A stretch of 64,000 nt of DNA from Seongchinamella sediminis. GTDB taxonomy: Bacteria; Pseudomonadota; Gammaproteobacteria; Pseudomonadales; Halieaceae. A program made the position numbers and the translations under genes. Below the pieces are notes generated by a model. The model had not been told where the DNA came from, did not search any database, and saw only the letters and a list, made by a program, of their open reading frames with translations. Shown in pieces: positions 1-8,988 of the stretch; positions within the stretch are counted from its first letter, which is position 1; each line of letters opens with the position of its first letter. The DNA is taken from assembly GCF_003457605.1 (NCBI RefSeq), contig NZ_QRAN01000016.1:1-64000 (forward strand). The letters run 5' to 3'.

Positions 1-1
1 A

Positions 2-94
2 GCGCGAGGGTTCCGCAACAAGCAACGATTCCGCGATGCCATCTACTTCCATCTCGGCGGCCTACAGTTGTATCCGGCTGGAGTTCGTCAATGA
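2..94 (+). pseudogene. C-terminal tail of an upstream gene, possibly a transposase (5' outside window)
   Basis: An open frame enters from the left edge and stops at TGA 92-94. Its last 30 residues include RGFRNKQRF and AIYFHLGGLQLYP. This reminds me of the C-terminal tails of some DDE transposases, where an RGFRN...GGL..YP ending is common. I cannot confirm the family from 30 residues, and the gene may be intact outside the window. It is codon-like right up to the stop and lies only 56 nt before the TonB receptor start. Confidence 0.4.
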
Positions 95-150
95 TTACCC
101 ACCATGATTGGGGAAGACCCATAATTATTATGAGATGGGAGCAAATTCTG

Positions 151-2523
151 ATGCAAAGCAATCGTTCTACAAAGACGCTTCTGGCAATCGCCGTGGTTGC
201 AGCCACTGGATTCACCGATTTCGTCGACGCGCAGGTGCTCGAAGAGGTTATCGTCACCGCGCGCAAACGGGCAGAGAGTCTGCAGGACGTGCCCATGGCG
301 GTGAGCTCTTTCAATGCCGACACCTTGCGCAACGCCCAGGTCGATAACATTCTTGACCTTGAGCGTATGTCCCCGAATGTCACCTTGACCACCACTGGCG
401 GGTTGGCGGCGGGCGGGGTATCCGTATTCATTCGCGGGATCGGAAATGATGTCGGCTTTGACCAGGGTGTAGGTATCTATGTAGACGATGTCTATCTGAA
501 TCAGACCACCGGCGCTCTGCTGGATGTTTACGATGTAGAGCGAGTCGAGGTGCTCAAGGGACCTCAGGGCAATCTCTACGGCCGTAATACCATTGGCGGT
601 GCGATAAAGTTCATTTCCAAAGAACCGACCGAAGAATTGGAAGGTAGGGTCGAGATCGGCACTGGCAGATTCGATATGAAAGAGGTCAAGGGCAGTATTT
701 CAGGCCCAATTATCGGCTCTACCCTGCTCGGGAGCTTCGCAGCAGTTTACAAAGATCGAGATGGGATCCAAACCAATACATTCAATCGGGATGATTATTG
801 GAGTGAAGACATACAGGCATTTCGTGGAAGTCTGTTGTGGAACGCGACTGACTCACTGCGATTGAAGCTCTCTGCTGATCACTCGAGGGATCGCTCGGCG
901 CCGAGTATACCCAACCGGGTTTATGTTGACTCAAATACTCTGGGTGCAATCGATTTTGTGATCAGCGGCGCCAACAGGTTCCTCGGCCCCGGTACAGGCC
1001 TTGTCGATACACCCAACGACGCATCTCTGCCATCCGATATTGATACGGTTTCGACAGAGTTTGTCGATGGTTTTGACAAGTATAAAATTGATACAACTAC
1101 AATATCTCTAACACTGCAGTGGGAACTTTCCGAGCACTGGGACTTTAAATCCGTCACCGCCAGTCGCACCTCGGAGTTTGTCACGCCTTATGATTTCGAC
1201 GGTTCCAATCAGCAGTTTATAACTACGATCAATGATACGGTTGAGAATGAAGACCTGTCGCAGGAGTTTCAGTTTAACTTCGAGGGGGAAAATCTACACG
1301 CAGTGATGGGGCTGTATTACCTGGACGGGTTAGAGGAAAGACCTTCCTTTACCTATCAATACGATCGACTGCGAGCAATCTTACAGCAGACCAAAGACAC
1401 CTACGTGTCCGATCGCGAGCTCGAATCCATGTCGGCCTACGGTACGATCGATTGGGACATCACTGAAAAATGGCAGTTGTCCTTTGGTGGGCGATACACC
1501 CAGGACAAGAAAGCTGAAACAACGCTGGCAACGGTAGACCGGACCTATTTTGCCTACGCGGGTCTGGCCGGCTTTCCCCCGGAGGCTATTGTTTCGGTGA
1601 GACCTGGGCAAGAGGCCACAGCAGCCCAGAGCCCATTGTTTGCCTACTGGGCCTCCCAGTTCGCTCCGCCGGCATTCAATTCTGAAGCGGTTCGCGATGT
1701 TTTCCCAGAAAATACCGGTGGAGATGACTCGTGGTCCCAGTTCTCGCCAAGTGCCCGCCTGACCTGGTTTGCTGCTGAAGACCTGATGCTCTATACCGCT
1801 TATCAGCAGGGATTCAAGTCGGGTGGTTTCCAGCGGGACTCACAGGATGCAGACAGTTACGAGCCCGAAGTGGTAGATGCCTACACGGTTGGCATGAAGA
1901 GTACGTGGCTGGATGGCACGCTGCGTGTTAATGGCGAAGCATTCTTTAACGATTACAGTGACAAGCAGTTGCAAACCATTGTGCTGACTGAAACCGACCT
2001 ACAAGCTCAGGTGGGGAACGTGGGTGAGGTGGAAACCAGTGGCGCTGAGATCGAGTTAACCTGGTTGCCATCAGTGGACGGCCTGACCATTGGCGTGAAT
2101 GTTGGCTATCTGGATGCGGAGGTGAAGTCCTATCAGAGTGGCGGTGAGGACATCGCAGATACCACGGCATTGGGATTCTCTCCCCAGTGGACAGCGCAGG
2201 CCCGTGTGATGTACGACTTCGACGTTTCGAGCCTGGGTCATATCTTGCTGGGAGCCGACATCGCCTATCGTGACGACGCCTACACGAACTCGCCTATTGA
2301 TCTCACCAGCACGGTGGCGGAGTCACAGTACCAGGAGGCTTACACCACATGGAACGCCATAGCGACTTTTACCACATTGGACGGCAGCTGGCGTTTGGCG
2401 CTTGAAGGTAAGAACCTGTCAGACAAGCGTGTTCTTAGCAATAGCTACAACGTCGGCCCTTTCGTTACCGGCGCGTATAACATGCCTCGAACCTGGGCTG
2501 TTTCTCTAGCTTATGAATTCTGA
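151..2523 (+). CDS. TonB-dependent outer-membrane receptor
   Basis: Outer-membrane active transporter of about 790 residues that would import a substrate using TonB/ExbBD energy. The start at 151 is chosen over the upstream ATG at 91 because GGGAG (137-141) sits 9 nt before it and it gives a clean signal peptide (MQSNRSTKTLLAIAVVAA...VDA). The mature N-terminus carries a TonB box (EEVIVTARKR), followed by a plug domain (DVPMAVSSF; VFIRGIGNDVG; VEVLKGPQGNLYGRNTIGGAI) and a beta-barrel with the typical receptor motif QQGFKSGGF, ending in a terminal Phe. This type is common in marine gammaproteobacteria for siderophores, vitamins or hydrophobic carbon compounds. The ligand cannot be told from sequence; proximity to catabolic genes makes a carbon substrate possible. 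Confidence 0.93.
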   Translation: MQSNRSTKTLLAIAVVAATGFTDFVDAQVLEEVIVTARKRAESLQDVPMAVSSFNADTLRNAQVDNILDLERMSPNVTLTTTGGLAAGGVSVFIRGIGNDVGFDQGVGIYVDDVYLNQTTGALLDVYDVERVEVLKGPQGNLYGRNTIGGAIKFISKEPTEELEGRVEIGTGRFDMKEVKGSISGPIIGSTLLGSFAAVYKDRDGIQTNTFNRDDYWSEDIQAFRGSLLWNATDSLRLKLSADHSRDRSAPSIPNRVYVDSNTLGAIDFVISGANRFLGPGTGLVDTPNDASLPSDIDTVSTEFVDGFDKYKIDTTTISLTLQWELSEHWDFKSVTASRTSEFVTPYDFDGSNQQFITTINDTVENEDLSQEFQFNFEGENLHAVMGLYYLDGLEERPSFTYQYDRLRAILQQTKDTYVSDRELESMSAYGTIDWDITEKWQLSFGGRYTQDKKAETTLATVDRTYFAYAGLAGFPPEAIVSVRPGQEATAAQSPLFAYWASQFAPPAFNSEAVRDVFPENTGGDDSWSQFSPSARLTWFAAEDLMLYTAYQQGFKSGGFQRDSQDADSYEPEVVDAYTVGMKSTWLDGTLRVNGEAFFNDYSDKQLQTIVLTETDLQAQVGNVGEVETSGAEIELTWLPSVDGLTIGVNVGYLDAEVKSYQSGGEDIADTTALGFSPQWTAQARVMYDFDVSSLGHILLGADIAYRDDAYTNSPIDLTSTVAESQYQEAYTTWNAIATFTTLDGSWRLALEGKNLSDKRVLSNSYNVGPFVTGAYNMPRTWAVSLAYEF

Positions 2524-3430
2524 AAAAGGGGACTCAGGGGATTTGTCCATTTTGCCTCCAATCAAACGCGGGTGCGCCATTATAGCCGTACCATTATCAC
2601 TATGGCTCACCGCGCCTGCAGCGGACTCAGCACCAGAAGGGTATGCCGTTGATACCGCTGAAGTTACACTCCCGTCTTCGATCGGTATAGCAGGCAGAAA
2701 CTTTCGTGATTTGGGGGGGTATAAGACAATCGATGGCCATACCCTCCGGCAAGGTGTTCTATACCGCTCTGGTAACCTCAGCGGGCTTTTGCCCGCTGAG
2801 CAAACAGCGCTTGCTGCGTTGGGCATTCGGAGTATTTGTGACTTTCGTACCCTGGCGGAACGTGAGGAGCGGCCTGATCCACAGCTTCCCGGTTCCCACC
2901 AGGTAGAAGGATGCCAGGATGATTCGTTAAAGACCTCTCTCTCGTCGTCTTTTCAAAAACTGCTTGATATGCAGTCCTCGGGCCAGGAAGTTGACTGGCG
3001 CGGTATTATGATCAGAAACTACAGCTCTATGGGAGGACGGTACGCGGATTCCTATCGCGCCATGTTCGCAGCGCTGTTATCTGATAATGCTGTGCCGATG
3101 TTGTTTCATTGCACAGCAGGTAAGGATCGCACCGGTGTTGCGGCCGCTCTGGTCCTGAGTGTTCTTGGCGTGCCAAGACAGACAATACTGGAGGATTACG
3201 AGGCAAGCGCTCTTGATCCCGTTGAGTGGGTGGGCATAGACTCCAAAGTCTACCCGAAAGAGCTGGTTAATCAGCCAGCCCTGGCTATCCCGGACCCGAC
3301 GTATATACAGGCAGCGCTGGAGGGGATAGAGGAACAATACGGAAGCCTGGATTACTATTTCCACAGTGTCCTCGGTTTGAATGAAGCTGATATATCGATC
3401 CTCCGAAATAAACTACTAACGCGCCGGTGA
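2513..3430 (+). CDS. Tyrosine-protein phosphatase (Y_phosphatase3/MptpB-like), exported
   Basis: A 305-residue protein with the family signature NFRDLGGY near residue 63 and the phosphatase P-loop HCTAGKDRTG, whose nucleophile is Cys200 (C-x5-R). These enzymes remove phosphate from phosphotyrosine, phosphoinositides or related esters. A hydrophobic stretch at about residues 20-37 (CAIIAVPLSLWLTAPAADSA) suggests a signal peptide behind an unusually long hydrophilic N-terminus, so the true start may be internal. The start shown overlaps the TonB receptor end by 11 nt, implying co-transcription. Substrate unknown. Confidence 0.82.
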   Translation: MNSEKGDSGDLSILPPIKRGCAIIAVPLSLWLTAPAADSAPEGYAVDTAEVTLPSSIGIAGRNFRDLGGYKTIDGHTLRQGVLYRSGNLSGLLPAEQTALAALGIRSICDFRTLAEREERPDPQLPGSHQVEGCQDDSLKTSLSSSFQKLLDMQSSGQEVDWRGIMIRNYSSMGGRYADSYRAMFAALLSDNAVPMLFHCTAGKDRTGVAAALVLSVLGVPRQTILEDYEASALDPVEWVGIDSKVYPKELVNQPALAIPDPTYIQAALEGIEEQYGSLDYYFHSVLGLNEADISILRNKLLTRR

Positions 3431-3643
3431 CGTGCTGTAATTCCGTTCTGGAAAATTCGTTTATTGCCATTTTTTTGTATCTGTGGGCATGCTGATGGTT
3501 GACGCCGGCCTTGATTGTTCTCTCGCTGTCTCCACTGCCAGTGTCGTCATATAGTGTATGGTCGCTGGCTCAGCCGGCACCTTCCACCAACTCGCTGCAG
3601 GGTACGACAGTGAACGCTATTTCGCCCAAGAGGGATATCTGTT

Positions 3644-4753
3644 ATGAAAATCAGGGATTTATTGGCCTCGTTCAGCTTGCTTTTTTTCTTCGTCGATGCT
3701 GGCGCGCTCGCTGAAAACACACCGGTATCCGTTACAGGTTACTCTGGTGAGGTACAGTGCCAGAAATACGCGAACACCACGCCTTTATGTTTTTTTTCCA
3801 ACCCGGAGGACCTGGCCTTACTGCCAGACAAGGAGACGCTGCTGGTAAGTGAGTTTGGCGATAATCACGGTACTGAGCCGGGTGCGCTGGTCTTCTATGA
3901 TATTACAACGCAGACGCGTCGACTGGGATATTCCGGTGATAGTCACGAACAGCCCACCGAGTATTGGGGGGATAAATCCTGCGAGGATCCGCCAGGGACT
4001 GTTTTCAGCCCGCACGGTATTGATCTCAGCCAGCGTGCAGATGGGCGATGGCAGTTGCTAGTCGTCCAGCATGGCGGGCGAGAGTCCATTGAGTTTTTTG
4101 AACTTGTAGATACAGACAGGGTGCCGCGACTGCTATGGAGAGGTTGCGCAGTCGCGTCCGAGGATACAAGCCTGAATTCGGTAGCGGCGGGCCGCGACGG
4201 GGAACTTTTTGCCACCAAAATGCAATCAACAAGCTCGTCATGGAATGCAGATCCGGGAAGCCCGTCAGGTCTGGTTTATCGGTGGAGCAAACGCTCCGGA
4301 TTTGATCCTGTGCCACGTAGTGAAGGTCATATGCTTAACGGGATTGCTGCCAGCAAGGACGGTAAGACGCTCTTTGTCGTCTACTCGGGGGAGAACCTGG
4401 TCAAGAAGATCGATGCGCAGAGCGGTGAGGTGCTCGATAGTGCTGTGGTGAAATCAGTCGATAATATAAAGTGGTCAGCCGATGCACAGGTTTTGGTGGC
4501 GGCTTCATTTACCGGTTCGGCCAGCGTGGATGATTTTGCTCGTTGTACCTCCGCTGAGCTTGGAGTTTGCCCGATAGCATTTTCTATTGTTGAGCTGAAC
4601 CCAGGCTCGCTCGAAGAGCAAACGCTGTTTTATGATCCGAATGCTCCAATGGGCGCGGGTACCGTTGGTTTAAAAGTGGGTTCCACCTTGTTCATCGGAA
4701 CCTTCTCGGGCAATCGAATACTGCAAGTCGATATGGCCGAACCGGGCCACTGA
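3644..4753 (+). CDS. Secreted SMP-30/gluconolactonase-like beta-propeller protein
   Basis: A 369-residue protein with a clear signal peptide (MKIRDLLASFSLLFFFVDAGALA) and a repeating pattern of short strands as in six-bladed propellers: PEDLALLPDKETLLVSEFG, LNGIAASKDGKTLFVVYSGEN, VDNIKWSADAQVLVAASF. Such proteins are lactonases or arylesterases of the SMP-30/strictosidine-synthase/paraoxonase fold, or non-enzymatic binding proteins. I see no diagnostic catalytic set, so only the fold is claimed. A purine-rich RBS (AAGAGGGA) precedes the ATG. It follows the phosphatase on the same strand after 213 nt in which I see no gene or convincing promoter. Confidence 0.6.
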   Translation: MKIRDLLASFSLLFFFVDAGALAENTPVSVTGYSGEVQCQKYANTTPLCFFSNPEDLALLPDKETLLVSEFGDNHGTEPGALVFYDITTQTRRLGYSGDSHEQPTEYWGDKSCEDPPGTVFSPHGIDLSQRADGRWQLLVVQHGGRESIEFFELVDTDRVPRLLWRGCAVASEDTSLNSVAAGRDGELFATKMQSTSSSWNADPGSPSGLVYRWSKRSGFDPVPRSEGHMLNGIAASKDGKTLFVVYSGENLVKKIDAQSGEVLDSAVVKSVDNIKWSADAQVLVAASFTGSASVDDFARCTSAELGVCPIAFSIVELNPGSLEEQTLFYDPNAPMGAGTVGLKVGSTLFIGTFSGNRILQVDMAEPGH

Positions 4754-4820
4754 ATAAGGCGCACACATTCCAGTACATACTCGGCGGGTCAGCACCCGGC
4801 TTGCGGGCTTTGGCGCTGCA

Positions 4821-4837
4821 ACACGGCCGGACCGTGT
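4821..4837. promoter_or_regulatory. Short inverted repeat upstream of azlC
   Basis: ACACGG and CCGTGT flank a 5-nt loop 28 nt before the azlC start. It could be an operator for a local regulator or a weak terminator for the upstream gene. There is no following T-tract of the intrinsic-terminator type. The role is inferred only from symmetry and position. Confidence 0.25.
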
Positions 4838-4864
4838 CCCCGTGTTTTCGGTTAGACTATCGGC

Positions 4865-5542
4865 ATGAACGATACCCTCCACACAGTCCGCCGCGGCATC
4901 GGCGATGCGCTGCCGCTGTTTATTCCCGCCATTCCCTTCACCCTGATGCTGGCGATCGTCATCCTCGAAACCGGCATGCTGCCGGCCGTGGGCTGGAGCA
5001 GTTCGCTGGTGATCTACGGCGGGGCCTCGCAGCTGACCCTGCTGACGCTGCTGGGGGAGGGCGCCGCCCTGGCGGCTGCGGTCACTGCTGCGCTGATCGT
5101 CAATGCCCGCCACCTCATGTACTCCGCCGCCATGGCCCCCACCTTCCAGCAGCAGCCCCCCTGGTTCCGCTGGGTCGGCGCCTACTTCCTGATCGACCAG
5201 GTGTTTGCGCTGTGCATACTGCGCATCGATGACGATCCGCGCAGCTTCCGCATTTATTACCTGAGCGCGGGCATGACCTTCTGGTCGCTGTGGATCCTGT
5301 GCACGGCCCTGGCACTGATTGTCGGCCCCGCGGTACCGCAGGACTGGGGCCTGGCCTTTGCCGTACCGGTGATGTTCCTGGCGCTGCTGGTGATGGGCAT
5401 CGATCGCTGGCCGAAGGCGATGGCGGCGCTGGCGGCGGGGCTGGTCACACTGCTGGCGGCGGAACTGCCGCATCGCTCGGGGCTGCTGCTGGGTGCGGTT
5501 ACGGGCGTCGCCGTGGGCCTGTTGCTGGAGCGCCGGCAGTGA
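4865..5542 (+). CDS. azlC: AzlC family branched-chain amino acid exporter, large subunit
   Basis: A 225-residue polytopic inner-membrane protein. The N-terminal part contains the family pattern GIGDALPLFIPAIPFTLMLAI, then VIYGGASQLTLLTLLGEGAAL and NARHLMYSAAMAP, all characteristic of AzlC/YgaZ. With AzlD it forms the two-component exporter of branched-chain amino acids or analogues. The stop overlaps the azlD start in a GTGA, implying translational coupling. No regulator is adjacent. The RBS is weak. Confidence 0.9.
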   Translation: MNDTLHTVRRGIGDALPLFIPAIPFTLMLAIVILETGMLPAVGWSSSLVIYGGASQLTLLTLLGEGAALAAAVTAALIVNARHLMYSAAMAPTFQQQPPWFRWVGAYFLIDQVFALCILRIDDDPRSFRIYYLSAGMTFWSLWILCTALALIVGPAVPQDWGLAFAVPVMFLALLVMGIDRWPKAMAALAAGLVTLLAAELPHRSGLLLGAVTGVAVGLLLERRQ

Positions 5543-5853
5543 CTGGCATGCTGGCCATCGTTATCGCCGGGCTGGGCACCTATTTCAGCCGCGCGGTGTT
5601 CATTATCGCACTGGCCAACCGGCAGATACCGCCCAATGTGCGGGTGGCGATGGAGTATGTCGGCCCCTCGGTGATGGCGGCCCTGGTGGTGACCATGTTG
5701 ATCGGCCCCGGCGGCGAGATCGCGATAGGTGCCCCCGAGGCCTGCGCGCTGCTGGTTGCCGCGCTCACCGCCTGGCGCAGCCGCAACCATCTGCTGACCA
5801 TCGTGGTGGCCATGCTGGTATTCTGGGTTTTGCGGGCCCTGCTGGGGCATTGA
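5539..5853 (+). CDS. azlD: AzlD family small subunit of amino acid exporter
   Basis: About 104 residues with three to four hydrophobic helices. Signature residues are TYFSRAVFI near the N-terminus and VRVAMEYVGPSVMAALV, matching AzlD/YgaH (TYLxR...ALxxVPxAxLAAL-type). I choose the GTG at 5539, overlapping the azlC stop as GTGA; an ATG at 5548 is an alternative. It partners AzlC in export of branched-chain amino acids. Confidence 0.87.
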   Translation: MTGMLAIVIAGLGTYFSRAVFIIALANRQIPPNVRVAMEYVGPSVMAALVVTMLIGPGGEIAIGAPEACALLVAALTAWRSRNHLLTIVVAMLVFWVLRALLGH

Positions 5854-5920
5854 AATGCAGCAACACCCGCTCAAAACTGGACTAGACTGGATGGGAGCAT
5901 CTCTGACTGGAGTAAAGGAA

Positions 5921-7360
5921 ATGAAGCGCGCATCCACGCCAGCGGGCCTGCTGGCGGCCATTGGGTTTTCTCTCACCTGGTCGCTGGCTGTGGCGCAGAC
6001 GGCGTCACTGCAGCCCGCCGAAATCGTGGACATTGCCCGCGACGGCTACGTCTATGGCTTCCCCATGGTCATGAATTACAAGACCCTGTACCAGTACACG
6101 GTCGATACCGGGAATCCAGACTACAAGGGCCCTTTCAACCGGGTCGCCTGCGAGGCGCGGGTGTTCACTCCGGCCGACAAAACGGTCGTGACACCGAACT
6201 CGGATACGCCCTACTGCATGTTCTGGATGGATCTGCGGGCCGAACCGCTGGTGCTCTCGGTGCCGGCAATCGACGCGGCGCGTTACTACAGCTTTCAGCT
6301 CATCGATCTGTACACCCACAACTTCGCCTACATCGGCAAGCTGACCACGGGCAGCGATAGGGGCCACTACCTGCTGGCGGGACCGGACTGGGACGGGGAC
6401 ACGCCCGCGGGCATCACCGCGGTGATCCGTTCGGAAACCCGCTTCGCTTTCAGTGTCACCCGGACGCAGCTGTTGGGCCCGGATGATCTGGAACAGGTCA
6501 AAACCATTCAGGCGCAGTATCAGTTACAGCCGCTGAGCGCCTTCCTTGGCCAGGCGGCTCCGGCCGCGCCGGCGCGGCCCGACTTTCCGGCCTGGGAGGA
6601 GGGCGCACAGGTGGATGAGCGGTTTTTTGCTTACCTCGATTTCATGCTGGACCTGCTCCAGCATCCGGGACCCGGTGAGGAAGCGCTGTGGGCGAAGCTG
6701 GCGCGCCTGGGCATTGGCCCAGGTAGTGACTTCCGCCTCGATACCCTGTCGCCGGAACAGGTACAGGCCCTGCAGGCCGGTATACAAGCAGGGCTCACCG
6801 ACATGAAGGCCTTCATCGCCGGGCTGCTCAGCGATCCACTCGCCAGCGGCAAGATTTTCGGCACGCGCGCCTTCCTGGCCGACAGCGCGGCACAAAACTA
6901 CGGGCTGGAGAGGCCGGATATGCTCCGCGCTGCCGCCGCACAGATGGGTTTATACGGCAATTCAGCCACAGAAGCGATCTACCCCCTCTACCGGACCGAT
7001 GCCAGCGGCAAGCCCCTGGACGGATCGAGTCAGCGTTATACGCTGACGTTCCCGCAAGGCAGTCTGCCGCCGGTCAAGGCATTCTGGTCGTTGAGTCTGT
7101 ATGACGGGAAGACACAGCTGTTTATCGACAATCCGCTCGATCGTTACCTCCTGAGCTCCGTGATGCTGGACCAGTTCAAACGGGAGGAAGACGGCTCCCT
7201 GGTGCTTCACATCGGCAAGGACTCACCCGGCAAGAACCTGGAGTCGAACTGGCTACCCGCGCCCGACGGCCCATTTTATCTCGTCATGCGGCTTTACGGT
7301 CCCCGGACGCCTGCCCTCACGGGGCAATGGACGCCGCCCACCGTGCAACAAACCGATTGA
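5921..7360 (+). CDS. DUF1254/DUF1214 domain protein, periplasmic
   Basis: A protein of 479 residues with a signal peptide (MKRASTPAGLLAAIGFSLTWSLAVAQT). DUF1254 occupies the N-terminal half (ARDGYVYGFPMVMNYKTLYQ; VVTPNSDTPYCMFWMDLRAEP) and DUF1214 the C-terminal half (FWSLSLYDGKTQLFIDNPLDRY; NWLPAPDGPFYLVMRLYGP). The biochemical role of this family is not established. ATG 5921 is preferred over 5855 because GGAG (5909-5912) lies 8 nt upstream and the signal peptide then begins properly. It converges on a second family member at 7450. Confidence 0.85.
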   Translation: MKRASTPAGLLAAIGFSLTWSLAVAQTASLQPAEIVDIARDGYVYGFPMVMNYKTLYQYTVDTGNPDYKGPFNRVACEARVFTPADKTVVTPNSDTPYCMFWMDLRAEPLVLSVPAIDAARYYSFQLIDLYTHNFAYIGKLTTGSDRGHYLLAGPDWDGDTPAGITAVIRSETRFAFSVTRTQLLGPDDLEQVKTIQAQYQLQPLSAFLGQAAPAAPARPDFPAWEEGAQVDERFFAYLDFMLDLLQHPGPGEEALWAKLARLGIGPGSDFRLDTLSPEQVQALQAGIQAGLTDMKAFIAGLLSDPLASGKIFGTRAFLADSAAQNYGLERPDMLRAAAAQMGLYGNSATEAIYPLYRTDASGKPLDGSSQRYTLTFPQGSLPPVKAFWSLSLYDGKTQLFIDNPLDRYLLSSVMLDQFKREEDGSLVLHIGKDSPGKNLESNWLPAPDGPFYLVMRLYGPRTPALTGQWTPPTVQQTD

Positions 7361-7449
7361 TGGCAAGGAGGGCCAGGGGCATTACCGGGCGCGGGGCACC
7401 TGACTGCGCCCAGGCAGTATGAGAGGCACCATTACTCTCCGCTTGCCGC

Positions 7450-8859
7450 CTATTTAACGATCCTGATACGCGGCAGTTGGTAGCTGTTGTCCAGTGCCGC
7501 TTCGCTGGGCTCGTAGAGGCGCATCACGGCGACAAAATATCCCTCGGGGGCGGGCAACCAGTTGGCCTGAGTGCTGTCCGGTCGGGCGTGGCTCAGGGTG
7601 ATGACGAGTGAACCGTCATCGTTGTAATGCAGGTCTCTGGTGCGGTCACCAATGCTGTATCGACGCAGCTCATTGGGGGCCAGCAGGCTGTCGCCGAGGG
7701 TGTACAGCGACAGTGACCAGAAACCATCCACTGGCGGCATCTGGTCCGCTGCAAAGTGCAGCTGATAGGTATTGCTGCCGTGCAACAGCTGGTCCTCGTT
7801 ATCGGTCAGCGCAGCGGGATACAGGCTCTCTTCCGGCAAATTGCCATAGCCACCTTTGACCACGGCGGCGCGGTGCATGTATTTATAGCCGTAGCGGCCG
7901 ATATGCTTGGAGATCATCCAGCCGTTGAAGTCCGGGATGGTCCGCGCTGAGCCTGCGGCCACAATGGCCTGGCCGTCGACAATCGCGCGCTCCAGCCCCT
8001 TGCGCGCTGCCTCGCTTAAAGCGGCGGGGTCAAATTGCTGCCCGGGGCCAACGCCAATTTGATCGAACATGGCCATCAATGCCGCTTCCCCGGGGCGGGC
8101 GGGCAGGGTTTTCAGTTCGCGGTTCATCACGGTAAAAAAGTCGATGTTATCCAGCGGGTCGATGGCCTGAGCGCTTTTCTCCGCCGGCAGGGGCGGGCGT
8201 TGGCCCATGGTGAATTCATCCAGCGATGCCGCCCACACGTCTTCTACCAGGCCCATGGCGGCATCGAAATCGTCGGCGCCGTCAACCAGCATGCGGCCCA
8301 GCAGCCAGCCTTTATTGGTTTCGGTGGGAATGGCAACCACCCCGTCGGGTAACTCCCCCTGCCAGTGGGGAGGGACCAGGGCAAAGTAGCCTTCCTCGGT
8401 GCCGGTGGTGCGGCGACCGATATGGCTGACCTCGGCATAGAGGTTGGTAACGGCGATAGTGAAATAGCGGCCCGCGGTATCGGGGGTATGGATAATCAGC
8501 GGCTGTTCGCTGATATCAAACCACGCGGTGTAATACAGCGTGTCGTTATTGGGGGCACGAAAGTTACCGGAAGTCTCCGGTTCGACCAGGTTCGGGAAGC
8601 GGAAAAAGCGGTTCACCGGCGCATAGGTGTTCTGGTCGGCACTGACGCGATGGGTCTCGTTGTGCATTTGCTTGTGCATGTCGACCAGCGGGTAACCGTA
8701 CAGGTAGGCGGTAACGCCGTAGTGGTAGGCCAGCTGTTCCTCGATCAGGGCGTCATTGCGCTTTTGTGTGGAACCCACCAGGTCGGCGGGGTTGAACAGT
8801 TGGCTGGCGGCTATTGCGATAACGGCAATAACGGCCGCAGCGATGGCGAGTTTTTTCAC
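7450..8859 (-). CDS. DUF1254/DUF1214 domain protein, membrane-anchored or secreted
   Basis: A 469-residue paralogue of the protein at 5921. It has an N-terminal hydrophobic anchor or signal (MKKLAIAAAVIAVIAIAASQL), DUF1254 motifs (YGYPLVDMHKQM; APNNDTLYYTAWFDIS) and DUF1214 motifs (FWSLSLYTLGDSLLAPNELRRY; NWLPAPEGYFVAVMRLYEP). Function unknown. It is transcribed divergently from the LysR regulator at 8989, which is the natural candidate to control it. Convergent arrangement with its paralogue leaves 89 nt between the two stops. Confidence 0.85.
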   Translation of the reverse strand: MKKLAIAAAVIAVIAIAASQLFNPADLVGSTQKRNDALIEEQLAYHYGVTAYLYGYPLVDMHKQMHNETHRVSADQNTYAPVNRFFRFPNLVEPETSGNFRAPNNDTLYYTAWFDISEQPLIIHTPDTAGRYFTIAVTNLYAEVSHIGRRTTGTEEGYFALVPPHWQGELPDGVVAIPTETNKGWLLGRMLVDGADDFDAAMGLVEDVWAASLDEFTMGQRPPLPAEKSAQAIDPLDNIDFFTVMNRELKTLPARPGEAALMAMFDQIGVGPGQQFDPAALSEAARKGLERAIVDGQAIVAAGSARTIPDFNGWMISKHIGRYGYKYMHRAAVVKGGYGNLPEESLYPAALTDNEDQLLHGSNTYQLHFAADQMPPVDGFWSLSLYTLGDSLLAPNELRRYSIGDRTRDLHYNDDGSLVITLSHARPDSTQANWLPAPEGYFVAVMRLYEPSEAALDNSYQLPRIRIVK

Positions 8860-8988
8860 GGTTGCCTCCTATTGTTGATGCCGGGCTACTGTACGGCAGC
8901 TGACCGGTGGCTGGTAGCGCGTGGCTGGAATCTTATTGTTTCCATTTGGAATCTATTGGGCTATTGTTTTGCTGTTTTGTGCCCATTA

